The notes under the pieces: generated by a model | What the model was told of the DNA's origin: nothing | Seen by the model: only the letters and a program-made list of their open reading frames with translations | The model's database searches: none | Translations under genes and position numbers: made by a program | In this document: piece after piece, positions 23,801 to 33,172 of the stretch | How the letters are laid out: every line of letters starts with the position of its first letter | How positions within the stretch are numbered: the stretch's first letter is position 1 | NCBI GenBank assembly: GCA_029204225.1 | Contig: MU831882.1 | Coordinates: forward strand, 1-64,000 | DNA: 64,000 nucleotides | Source of the DNA: Diphasiastrum complanatum | Taxonomy: Eukaryota; Streptophyta; Lycopodiopsida; Lycopodiales; Lycopodiaceae | Direction of reading: 5' to 3'

Positions 23801-25407
23801 TTGGCTCCAATGATTTTGCTATTCATGCAGTTCATTCTGTTTGTTTGGTACAGCATTTGATGGAGTTTGCCTGATCGCCTTGTTCTGAAAAGCATAAAGA
23901 CAATACAGAAATGTGATCCTAGCTATGTCGTCATACTTTCAGGACCAGCTCGACGTCATTTGGAAGCATCTGGCGTCCCAGTTGAAAATAGGTAAAGACG
24001 TTATCATGCTTTATTGATGCCGTACAAGATGTTCTTTTATGGAAGTTCTAATCTTGCCATCACATCATCTGTGTGCAGTAAGGGAGAATATGGAGTAGGC
24101 CAACATGAGCTGAATGTGAGTTACGCAGAAACATTAGAAATGGCAGATCGACATGTTGTATACAAGCAGGTAAGCTGCTAACTAGAAGATTATCACTATG
24201 CAGCTAGAATCACTTTGTTACAAGTCTTGTCCTCTGAAAGATGGACATTCTGCTAAACCTTGCATATTGGATGCCGTTTTGGTAAAGTTTTCTACCTGGT
24301 GAACTGAACATGAATTTCACAACTAAATTCATTTTCCCACATCCTTCTAGTGGTGCAATCTTGCAAAATTAGGATGCGAAATAATTTATCCCCATTATTC
24401 CAGTGTTTAAAGGAGCTTGCGGAATCATTAGGTGTTGCAGTAACATTCATGGCAAAGCCAGATGTGACACAGCCAGGCTCAAGTTGCCATATACATTTGA
24501 GTCTTTGGAAGAAAGGGGAAAATATTTTTCAAGGAACTAATAGCCTTGCATCAGTTTTGTGCAGGTCAGTAGTCATCAAATAATTTTCCTCATTTCAAAT
24601 GGCTAGTTTATTGCTCGACATGCAGACATTCTTATTTTTCAACTTTTGCTTTGCACAGTGATGAGTTCCGGTGGTTTTTAGGGGGCTGGATGAAGCACAC
24701 ACCAGAAATGATGGTGTTTTATGCTCCAAATGTCAATTCATACAAGCGCTATTGTGTGGGAAGCTTCGCTCCTACAAATATTGCATGGTATATCGTCTGA
24801 AAGATTGTCTTTCTTATGCAGACCAAGAAAATCAATTTTTGCTGCAGATTCTGAATCAGGATGTTCTAGCTTCTGATCCCCTAATTTTATCAAATGCAGG
24901 AGTCATGACAACAGAACTGCACCCTTTCGCATCCTGGGATCTGGGAAATCTTTGCGAATAGAGTGTAGACTTCCTGGAGCTGATTGCAATCCATATTTGG
25001 CCTTCTCTGCTGCTCTTGCATCGGGACTTGATGGTATTCGCAACAAAATCGAACCGCCTGCCCCATTTGAAGGCAATGTCTATCAAGCAGATAAACTTCC
25101 TCAAATTCCTCAGTCATTGGTATGTATTGCAATTTATGGGATGGCAAGCTGCATGAACACATGCTACTGATAGTAGATCACACTTATCACCAGCTGCAAT
25201 GATTCTTGTAGTGTTCTTACTTTCTTTGGTGGGTGCATATATTATCAGGGAGAAGCAGTGGAATTGTTTAGTAGCAGTGATTTTGCAAGGACGACTTTGG
25301 GAGAGGACGTGCATCATCACTACACTCATTTTTTCAAAACAGAGAATCATGCCTTCTCTCAATCTGTCACCGATTGGGAGAAGAATCGGTACTTTGAGCA
25401 GATATGA
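11829..25407 (+). CDS. Glutamine-synthetase-fold gamma-glutamyl ligase (GS type I-like), nine visible exons
   Basis: Exons: 11829-12008, 12330-12516, 12868-12955, 23943-23991, 24079-24169, 24404-24564, 24659-24787, 24900-25119 and 25249-25407 (stop TGA at 25405-25407). All introns are GT-AG and all phases agree, giving about 420 residues. Beta-grasp N-domain: [12 protein letters not shown] then [10 protein letters not shown]. Catalytic barrel: metal/Glu strand [30 protein letters not shown], the ATP/His loop GSSCHIHLS, the glutamate-binding region [13 protein letters not shown], then NRTAPFRI and [17 protein letters not shown]. These are the usual active-site blocks of the family, which joins an amine to the gamma-carboxyl of glutamate using ATP. 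Size and motifs resemble bacterial GlnA-like glutamate-polyamine or -ethanolamine ligases rather than plant GS2. No amidohydrolase (FluG-type) domain is visible. The substrate is not known. The open frame and intact splice sites suggest a working gene. The first exon is missing. Confidence 0.9.
14260..14971 (-). repeat. Diverged tandem repeats in the leader of an LTR element
   Basis: Phrases such as 'gttgccaaag', 'caccaa(a/c)(a/c)gag', 'gatag(g)tgg(a/t)gaaaa' and 'aagaaggcccgaatgtc' recur every 80-100 bp or at twice that spacing. Copies are strongly diverged. The array stops just before a primer-site complement at 14972-14984, so it is probably a repetitive 5' leader. Confidence 0.55.
14972..15350 (-). 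mobile_element. Primer site plus LTR of an unassigned LTR retrotransposon relic
   Basis: The sequence gctctgatacca (complement of the initiator-Met primer site) ends at 14984. It is followed by sequence of LTR character (CAAAT/TATA-rich, AT-rich). No second LTR and no clear pol domain were seen; the sequence from about 13250 to 14250 may be its decayed body. The right limit is approximate. Confidence 0.45.
15965..16207 (-). mobile_element. Ty1/copia fragment: RNase H end and 3' LTR edge
   Basis: A minus-strand frame gives the end of copia RNase H ([20 protein letters not shown], then a leucine/threonine-rich tail), closely similar to elements B and C. It is followed by a polypurine complement (ctccttaaaaga) and an LTR edge ending tttcaca. 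Only this end is preserved. Confidence 0.82.
17327..18500 (+). repeat. Ty3/gypsy LTR, plus orientation (right edge approximate)
   Basis: The purine tract 'gttaaggagggaacaa' precedes TGTTACG at 17327. The body from about 17640 to 17960 matches, inverted, the sequence at 20480-20782. It holds a 36 bp internal repeat (17739 and 17774 regions, 'aatggctaag') and a second duplication of about 78 bp near 17950-18080 ('catatgctca...ggtccaatga'). Confidence 0.65.
18930..19800 (+). mobile_element. Ty3/gypsy gag/protease relic
   Basis: A plus-strand reading gives a gypsy gag core ([16 protein letters not shown], then '[14 protein letters not shown]') near 18970-19100. A protease-proximal block, [19 protein letters not shown], lies near 19540-19600. 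This is the expected 5' part of an element whose left LTR would be 17327-18500. Fossil with several breaks. Confidence 0.72.
19950..20276. repeat. Solo LTR
   Basis: This 327 bp unit begins tgttatggac and ends gtccataaca, a perfect 10 bp terminal inverted repeat with the TG...CA ends of an LTR. The flanks are cttct (19945-19949) and cttcc (20277-20281), a 5 bp target duplication with one mismatch. A TATA-like aatataaatag lies near 20138. No internal element remains, so it most likely arose by recombination between LTRs. It sits between the two opposed gypsy relics. Confidence 0.75.
20340..20782 (-). repeat. Ty3/gypsy 3' LTR, minus orientation
   Basis: Reverse-complement similarity to 17640-18410 in plus orientation. 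On the minus strand the LTR begins TGTTACAGC at 20782, right after a purine tract (complement of catcccttcccccctta, 20783 onward). The left limit is approximate. Confidence 0.65.
20984..22850 (-). mobile_element. Ty3/gypsy pol relic
   Basis: Minus-strand fragments in element order: an aspartic-protease region ([18 protein letters not shown] then [10 protein letters not shown]) near 22650-22830. Reverse transcriptase follows ([20 protein letters not shown] near 22140-22200, [11 protein letters not shown] near 21940-21980, [13 protein letters not shown] near 21840-21880). The C-terminal integrase region ([15 protein letters not shown] then [11 protein letters not shown]) lies near 21060-21170. 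With the LTR at 20340-20782 this is the remainder of a minus-strand element. Fossil with several breaks. Confidence 0.88.
22851..23942 (+). other. Unassigned intron sequence before ligase exon 4
   Basis: AT-rich. It contains sequence that may be decayed gypsy gag on the minus strand, but no motif is firm. It ends in the polypyrimidine tract and acceptor of the exon at 23943. Confidence 0.4.
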
Positions 25408-27768
25408 CAGCAGATGCAAAACATGTAAAAAGCTATTGATAATAGATTGGATGACCATGAATCTGGCACCACATTCTTTTATTGAGACAGGGCTTCTTGA
25501 TTGTTTTGAACCATAACGGCAACAAACCTACAAAGTACTAGACATGGCTTGTTGATTTCTTTTCAGAATTTCATGCTTTGTGACATGTTTCTTTATTTTT
25601 GCTGAACTAAAAAACCCAATGTGGTCTTTATCCATTTTGATGATTCTTCAAACACGATTCTAGTAGTGAAAACGTATGTTTTCGTGTCTTTTCTTGCTAA
25701 AAGGAAGCTCTTCCAGTTGAATGAATTCTTGTAAAGCCAATCATGACAAAATTCATCACAGAAACAAGCTGTGAACGTAGTGATGAACCCATGTATGATA
25801 AGTAGTAGCAAAGAGAAAATCTCAACGAAGATGCTGCTCAAAATAAGCTGAATGTAAGCGAAAAGGGATCAAAGCTAAGCGTGACTTTATAATAGAATAA
25901 TAGAACCACTGGTCAATATGACTTGTAAATGCCAAACAATTAAGTGATAGAACCAAGGCCCATGAGTGTATGATCCCAACAACAAGTGCTAAACCAATGG
26001 TCTAGATGGATGTCACTATCCATCTAAGCCTTGGGGCCTTGAGTCCATCATTGAATGTTTGGCATTAACATATATTAGAGTCATATCTTCATGATCAGGC
26101 CTTGGCCCTGGCCTGCTGACTCATCGACTCAAACATTATAAATAACCCTCTTTTAATGGTTGACCGATCATAAAGTGGCTCTTAGTTTAGATCATCTTAG
26201 CTTGATCTAAGGATCACTGTCTTCAATCCAATTTACATTTCAAGAACACAATCATTGATTATTTTGTTAGAGTTCCACTGTTGTCATTACTTCTTTAGCT
26301 TATACATTTTGGTTGTGCGTGTGCTTTCAATCTTCTTCTCAAATGCATTTTCACAACTTCTTAAGTATATGCATTTTGGTGCATTGGCCTTTTTCAAGTG
26401 TGCGTCTATACTTTGGATCATCGACATGTTCTTTTGATTTGCTACAAAGTTCCATTTTGCACTTGTGGCATTTTCATAGCAATGGCACCGAGGACGTCGT
26501 CATTTTGAAGAGGACGAGTTGTAGGCAAATACTATCAATAGGGGCATATATATGGACCATGGGCTTCTTGTTCTTTATTAATTGTTAGAACCTAGAGGGT
26601 GTCCCAATGAGATGAATGTTAAAAAATAAGGAAAGCCTACAACACTGAATTGTTATGTGATCTAATTTTCAAGGAAGCGACAAGACCACCAAAGGGAAAA
26701 CAAAATGTAGCAAAAAAAGCTATGCAATGTCGGTAAAATAAAATCACAAACGGATATCATTGCTACCTTAATATCACAAAGAAGTGTCCCAAAATTGTAG
26801 ATATGATATGTTTTAACATCAGTAATTGACAGAAATGCGCATTCTATAATGCCCAAGAATACAATGAAGTAAAATGGAATATCACTTGGGAGACGAAAAT
26901 CTACTTCAATTATTTGTGATTGACAGATCATAAATGGATACTTAATCAGAGGATAATAAAAAAATGTGTTGATTTTTAAGTATGTTGAGTAATTCCCAGT
27001 TTACTAATTGAGTTGAGATTTCAGATTAGCACTTTGGAAGTTTAAGTCTCTTTACTCCAATGTTTTATTGAGATCTATGTATCTCACAAACATTTCTCGT
27101 AAAGTAAATTGTTTTTGCTTATCAAGAGTTTTGCTTACCTTAGTGGATGGTATTCTACTACAGATTGTTGTATATTTGTGTTTGTGTACAAGTTCAATCT
27201 ATATCTCTAGATTTATAGGAGACAAGTAAATATATCAGATGGATTGCTGATTTCTTGCATGTGATGCTAGAAATGAGGCTATTAACTCATTAGAGTAACT
27301 GCAGTACTCTGGATTGAGTTATAATTATTTGGAACTTGATGGATCTCCTAGAGATTTTGGTTGATTAAATTGTTGTATTTTAAAATATTTGGATATTCTA
27401 ATAATATTTGTACCAAGAAGCATTATCATCTACAAGAAATTGTAGATAGGATTTAGACAATCAGAAAAATAAATTTTCTTTAGATTTTGGACTTGATCTC
27501 AGAAATAAAGAGTTAATTTACCTAGTGGTTCATGTAATTAGGATTACATGAAGGTAACACCTTTATTTGGAGAAGATCAAACCATTTTGAGTTAGTACTC
27601 TTGTGCAGAGACAATCAATTAAAAAATTGTTGCATCTCTGAGTACTTATTCAGATGGAAAGATCAGACTAATAATAATGATTCCTCGGTAAGTCTTGAAA
27701 GCTTAAGAATAATTTCATGTCTTCTTTTCCCGTTTTGTGGACAGAACCAGTTTAAGGGAGGAAGAATG
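25408..27768. other. 3' flank of the ligase gene and AT-rich spacer
   Basis: The first few hundred bases should hold the 3' UTR. The rest shows only short chance frames. One small inverted-repeat unit lies at 25929-26065. A possible LTR-element end lies near 27750 (purine tract 'agggaggaagaa'). Nothing else could be supported. Confidence 0.5.
25929..26065. repeat. 137 bp imperfect inverted repeat (MITE-like)
   Basis: The ends atgccaaaca and tgtttggcat are perfect 10 bp inverted repeats. The arms continue to pair imperfectly inwards ('ccaaggccc' against 'ggggccttg'). No clear target duplication was seen, and no second copy occurs in the window. Confidence 0.5.
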
Positions 27769-28133
27769 TTGTGGCCATATTCAACTAAGGATATGGAATA
27801 GTCCTAATATGGTAGATTGGCCCTCCGGTATTCAAGTTTGTTAGCCATGCGAAGATTTAATTCCAAGTCGAGGCCTGTTTGTGACTAATTACCTTGAGAG
27901 GCCCCAGACACTCTAATTGAGACATATGGAGTAGTGCATGTACGTGTGACGGATATAGGAAGGAGGACTGCATGAAGAGATGTGACCTATTTATAGTTGA
28001 CCTGCATGGGGATTGCATGGGTTCATGCACAAGAATCTACTCTCTATATATTGAGGTAGGGATTCTTCCATCGACAACTAGGTTCAAGTTACCAGTTGCT
28101 CTCTTCTCCTCTAGCTTTCACATGGCATGGCTC
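27769..28133 (+). repeat. Possible LTR (TGTTG...CACA)
   Basis: A purine tract (agggaggaagaa) precedes tgttgtggcc. Some 350 bp later a 'ctttcaca' end is followed by 'tggcatggctcgggggc', which could be a tRNA primer site. TATA-like ctatttatag lies near 27988. No partner LTR was found, so this rests on end structure only. Confidence 0.35.
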
Positions 28134-28149
28134 GGGGGCTAGGACCAGG

Positions 28150-29811
28150 ATTGATCTAGGTTTATTGATGTATCCCATTGGCCTTGTAGAACTCCTTGAA
28201 TTATGTGGAGATATACTCTCCCCCTCCATCTATGCATAGAGCTTTGATCTTCCTCTGGGTCTAGTTTTTTGCAGACACTTTGTATTGCTTGAAGAATTTG
28301 AACGCTTTAGATTTGTTCTTCATAAAGTAAGTAGTAGTCCATCGAGAAAAGTCGTCGATGAAGGTTAGGAAATAGAGAGCTCCCCCTATGGAAGTAGTCT
28401 GTATCAGGCCACAAATGTCGCTATGTACAAGTCAAGCAAGCCTTTGGAAGTATGAACTGAATATGAAATGAAGGGACTTCTAGCATGCTTGCTGATAATA
28501 CAGCTTTTGCATGGAGAAGTTGGCTTGCTGTCAAAAGGTAGATCTTGTACTAGTCTTTGAGCAGACATTTGCTAGATACTATTGAAATTGAGGTGGCCAA
28601 GTTTGAAATGTCATAGCATATCATTTGATTCAGAAGTGGTTGTGTGAAGAGCTTGATTGTTAGAAGAGTAGAAGTGGATGAGTTTGTAAAGATAGCCGCT
28701 TCTTCTTCCGAAGGCTAGAACCTTCTGGGATTTGTCAAGAATTGTGCAACCGTTTGTATCGAATTCGACCCTCCGACTTGAATCCCTGATTCTGCTAACT
28801 AAGAGCAGATTCTTGGTTAGATTTGGAATGTGGAGAACATTGGACAACAACTCGACTTCACATCTTTTGAATTCAAATCTGACTGTTCCTTCCCCTTTGA
28901 TTGATTGCGATGAGTTGTCTCCAAGTTGCACAACTCGTGAGTGGGTGAATGACTTATAGTCTTTGAACCAGTCACCATGGTGAGTCATATGTTGGGTTGC
29001 TCCAGAATCTAGATATCAAGAATCGATATCTTGTTGTTCTCTGACTTTGGTTATGAAAGCTGCTTCATCTTCTTCTTGTTGCTGATTTGAGTGACTGGTT
29101 GTAGCACTATGTGCTTGATGTTGGAACTGTTTCTTCTTTTCGTTGTTGTACTTCAAAGTTCGGCAGTCCTTGATTTCGTGGCCAGTCCTCTTACAGTATC
29201 TGCAGAATAGATTCTGCACTGGTTGGAATGATGAAAAATTCGAATTCGATCTTGAATTAGAATTTAGTCTAGACTGCATATTGCTCTTCTTGTCAATATA
29301 ACTTGACTTTGTAGATCTCTTGGATCTAAACTTTTGATTTTTCAAATATATAGCTTGAGGATCTGATCCTGAGCTTGAGAGGATGTTGATCTTCTGATCT
29401 CCTCTTGTAGAAGCGGCGATATTACTCTTGATAGAGTGAGGTGCTCCTGGGTAGCCATTACCCAGTTTTTATAGGCTTCAGGTAGACTCGATAATAGAGT
29501 CATCAGTGCATCGGAATCTTCTATGACTGAGCCAATTACAGTCATCTGCTCCATAATATTTTTGAACATATTGAGATGACTCGAAACACTTTCTGCATCA
29601 GACATCCTTAGGGTGAAAAATTTCTTCCTCAAGTGTAACTTAGAAGTAACATCCTTGATTGAATCCATTCTGGTTGAACGAGATCGTTGGTAAAAACAAC
29701 GATTGTTGGAATACTGTTGGCTGCACATTTGCTAGAGAGACGTCTTGGTAAAAACAACACCGATAATCCACAGTAGAAATGCAGATTATTGAAATTCTTG
29801 CTCTGATACCA
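28150..29811 (-). mobile_element. Ty1/copia relic E, internal region
   Basis: Minus-strand frames carry gag (near 29345-29730, 'LSSLPEAYKNWVMATQEH'), a zinc knuckle region CRYCKRTGHEIKDC near 29170-29220, and a protease/pre-integrase region (MTHHGDWFKDYKSFTHSRVV near 28930-28988, then 'RRVEFDTNGC'). Integrase remnants lie further left. The primer-site complement (tgctctgatacca) ends at 29811. The protein is closely similar to relic D throughout. Broken in several places, with no left LTR seen. Confidence 0.87.
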
Positions 29812-30215
29812 TGTCGTAAAACGTGGGGATGACTTGTAGTGGAAGCTTGAGCGTAGGCGTGTAGGAGCAGAAACTCAATAGTTAGCAACAGAAATATTCA
29901 AGATGAATCATTCATACAAAATTGCGCAAATGAACAATACAATAGTGAGACAAAAATTGCACTCTAATCAATATCAATAGTGAGTACAATGGCCTGAAGT
30001 GATAACTTCAGCTTGATGAGCGTGATAACGCTGGCTACAGAAGAATTCAGCTAGTAGTATATATTTACAAGTGTCTTCAAAAAATATCTTACAAGCATTA
30101 CTATTTACGCTAGTCGTTGTATATGTACAAAGTGGGTAACCGCCCTTGGGATATTTAGCAGTCTTGCTATTTTTAGGGTTGATGATAATTTGGTGACATC
30201 GGTCTGCCACTGTTA
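29812..30215 (-). repeat. 5' LTR of copia relic E (right edge approximate)
   Basis: Starts TGTCGTAAAAC after the primer-site complement and is similar to the LTR of D at 3948-4397, but with a single copy of the 56 bp unit. The right edge is uncertain because a tandem array begins soon after. Confidence 0.7.
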
Positions 30216-30254
30216 AAAAAAACTCGAAAAACGTGAAGGTGAAATACAAAAAAC

Positions 30255-30506
30255 CTGACAGTGCCTTTAAAATACATTTTGGTTATAGTGTCGCATTTTT
30301 CCCGAAGGTGCAAAAAATGCAAAAAATTCGACAGTGTCTTTAAAATGGATTTTGGTCAAAGTGTCGCATTTTTCCCGAAGGTTCAAGAAATGCAAAAAAA
30401 CTCGACAGTGTCTTAAAAATGAAATTTGGTCATAGTGTCGCATTTTTCTCGAAGGTGCAAAAATGCGAAAAACCCGATAGTGCCTTTAAAATGAAATTTA
30501 GTTATA
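30255..30506. repeat. Tandem array, about 3.4 copies of a 72-74 bp unit
   Basis: Units start at 30255, 30329, 30403 and 30475 (the last partial). Each reads cgacagtg.ctttaaaat, then ttggt.a.agtgtcgcattt, then cgaaggt.caa.aaatgc. Divergence between units is roughly 10 percent. The array is not coding. Confidence 0.88.
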
Positions 30507-30849
30507 CTCCTCTGATCAAGGAGATTCATAAAATCAATTTCCATATAGATTTCCGATTTCCATAGTTGTTCGGTATATCTACTTGTTGGGAGATCAAATG
30601 ATCAAATCTGTGGAAGGCCTTGGAAGTATTCTCAGAATGTGGAAGACATATAGATTTGAGGTTACAGAAAGGCCAAAAAAATTTTCAATTCCCTGCTGAG
30701 GTTGCTCTTGGTTGGAAATTGTAGCAGATGCAAGGAATTATTTCATAATTAGTATATATGTTTCATTATCAATCTGGTAATCACGTGGTAATGTAGAAGT
30801 TTTCAAGGAACTTCCCGATTGAACAACAGATTTAGTTGTTGGTTGCTAT

Positions 30850-32220
30850 GGTGCTCGTGGTGTGTTGTCGTTGGGATCCTATCCGGATTCGTAACAGGCG
30901 TGGCGGGCAGGTAGGATTTTACTGGGTTGTTTCGGATAGTCTTTGAAACTGTGTTTCCGAACACAATCGGGGCATTGGGCATGGTATTTTGTTTTGACCA
31001 TACAATCACCCATAAAGTGGCCTACTTCACTATAGATGAAGCATCTGTTGTTCAGTGGCCCTTGTTGAATCGCATGGCCATCTTTTATGGCTAGGATTTT
31101 TAGATTTTCTGGATGATGTTCGTGATAGGGCAAGGAATGTCTAGATTGGGATGGTTGTTCTTCATATCGTTGTATGGAATTGGCTTGAATAGGCCGATAT
31201 GAAAGACAATCATTAACAGGATATGAAGCCCTGTAGTGTGGGCACCAGATATTTTGTCGTCTATAAGGTACTTGTGCAGGGTGTAGCTAACCATGCATAT
31301 GGCTTTGGATAGACGTCAAGGTGTCTTGAAACTCCTTAGTGAGTTTCTCCATTTTCAGTTGGTATTGCTGGTTAAGCAACTCCATCTGTGATTTCCAAAG
31401 CTGTTCTTGGGTATCCTCGTTCAACTTCAATTCATGGATAGTAGCACGATGTGCTTTCCGTTCCCTAGACTCGTCAACATCTGAGCCTTCGTCTTCCTCG
31501 CGAATGGCATCAAACATAGCTAACTTTAACCTTGTATATTTGTCATTGGATATAAGCTCGCGTCTAATCCATCATGGAAGTCCAACTAAGAACCATATGA
31601 TGACCATCTATTTGGTGGGTTGTTCTTGTACTTGACCTTTTAAGCATATAAAATGCTCTATATAATCTCTTACGCTTTTGTCTTTTGTCATCTTGATGTT
31701 ACTAAATTTGACAAAAGCACTTTCTATCGAATGAAAGGGCTTGAAACGCTTGATAAAGGACTATTTCAATGCAGAACAATTAGTCTTATCATCACAATAA
31801 AGGTTAAAAAACCAGTCATGCGCTTTATCGATCATGGTCATAAAAATAGTTTGGACCATAGCATCGTTAGATGTTTCGCCATAAATGTCGCACACATTCT
31901 CAAAGATTTGCAAGAATCTTTGAGAGTCCAAACTACCGTCGTACTTGGGTAGATCTAGTTTTGGCGTTCGTTTCTCAAAAGGAGCAAAGGTCCATTCATG
32001 TGTGTTCTGGTCTGTGATGATTTTGCACTATGAAAAAGAGATCTGGCACATGAGGATTTGACTCTATGAGATTTTCGGCTCTCGAATGGATTTGTTGACA
32101 GCTCGGGTACTTGTGATTTCATTCGGGAGAACCTATGATGTTGGATCTCTTTAGATATGGGTGACACCATTTCAGGTGGATAATTTGCTGTGGTATCGAG
32201 ATCAGTATGGTGTTCCATTT
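30850..32220 (-). mobile_element. Ty3/gypsy-type gag relic with CCHC knuckles
   Basis: On the minus strand near 31560-31950 a gag core is readable (LPKYDGSLDSQRFLQIFENV). A charged coiled-coil segment follows (31287-31517, MELLNQQYQLKMEKLTKEF). Then come zinc-knuckle-like Cys/His clusters near 30900-31060 (CFIYSEVGHFMGDC, CPDCVRKHSFKD). No pol part was seen. It is a fossil broken in several places. Sequence from 32221 to 32592 may be its leader/LTR, into which element B inserted. Confidence 0.72.
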
Positions 32221-32592
32221 GGTAAGAACTTGTTGTTTTTTGTTTTTTGGTTTTGTTTTTTGAGCTCTTGGCTCAGGCTAAAATTGGGAACAGAAGCCTT
32301 GGTCGTAACTTTGAAAGGAGGCTGACCATTAATGCATCACTCAAGAAACAAGAATGATCAAGGAGCTCAAGGATGCATCAAACTCATGGAAGCTATTCTC
32401 ATTTTAGCATGGAGTAGATACATTACACAAAAAGCTCTCTTCTACAAAGGGGGAGCCTCTTAAATAAGCAAGAGAGCTCCTTAGGTGGCATCCTAGTGGC
32501 ATTTCCACATTACACAAATTACAAGTGGAATTATCCTCTCCAATAGAAGTCACCATCAAAAGGCGGCTCACTCTATTTCTAAGAGGGGCCTG

Positions 32593-33172
32593 TGTCAAAA
32601 TATTGGAAAAATCTATCTAATGTTGTGAGTAGGGGTCCTAAAAATGCCAAAGATAAATTAAGCTCTTTTGGCTTAGAATAAAATATTCAAGGTAGGTAGA
32701 AGTAGAAACTCGAGCTACCATAGGAATTGCCATTTGTACTTTACATGCCACATTTAATGCATGAAAAGACTAGGTGGCACAATTAGACATAGTGAGGTGG
32801 CTTGGATAAGTCTAGATAGCTTGAGAGGTGGATTCACAACTCCAATTCAACTCAAAGTAGGAGGAGAGTCCATGGATCTATATATATATGATGTACTCTC
32901 ATTGAGAAAATGATGAAATTTGTGTGAATTGCAAATTTGGAGACAAGCTCTTTGTGCCCTCTCTCTCTACACGAGTTTTGTACTTTCTATTTTCTCTCTC
33001 TAGCCGAGTTGAGGCATTTATGATGCTTAGTCTTATGTTTTGTTGACAGATCTTGCTTGTAACACAATAATATTGCTTGTATGATCAGCTTTCCTATTGA
33101 CAACCAATGCTAGTCTGATCTTTATGGTATTATTGTACTTAGGAGATCAAATAGACACGTGTGAATTCAGCA
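32593..33172 (+). repeat. 5' LTR of copia B
   Basis: 580 bp, TGTCAAAATATT...TTCAGCA. It is preceded by target duplication GCCTG (32588-32592) and followed at once by the primer site tggtatcagagcc (33173-33185). A TATA-like tatatatatatg lies near 32879. It matches the right LTR with about two dozen substitutions plus indels by eye. Confidence 0.95.

Larger units (their letters stand above)
12956..23942 (+). other. Giant (about 11 kb) intron of the ligase gene
   Basis: The donor gtaaga at 12956 and the acceptor tttcag ending at 23942 join codon phase 1 correctly (G|GA), so this is one intron of 10,987 bp. It contains an LTR-element leader and LTR (14260-15350), a copia end fragment (15965-16207), two gypsy relics in opposite orientation (17327-19900 and 20340-22850) and a solo LTR (19950-20276). 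The remaining sequence is AT-rich and unassigned, notably 12956-14250, 16240-17326 and 22850-23942. Confidence 0.85.
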
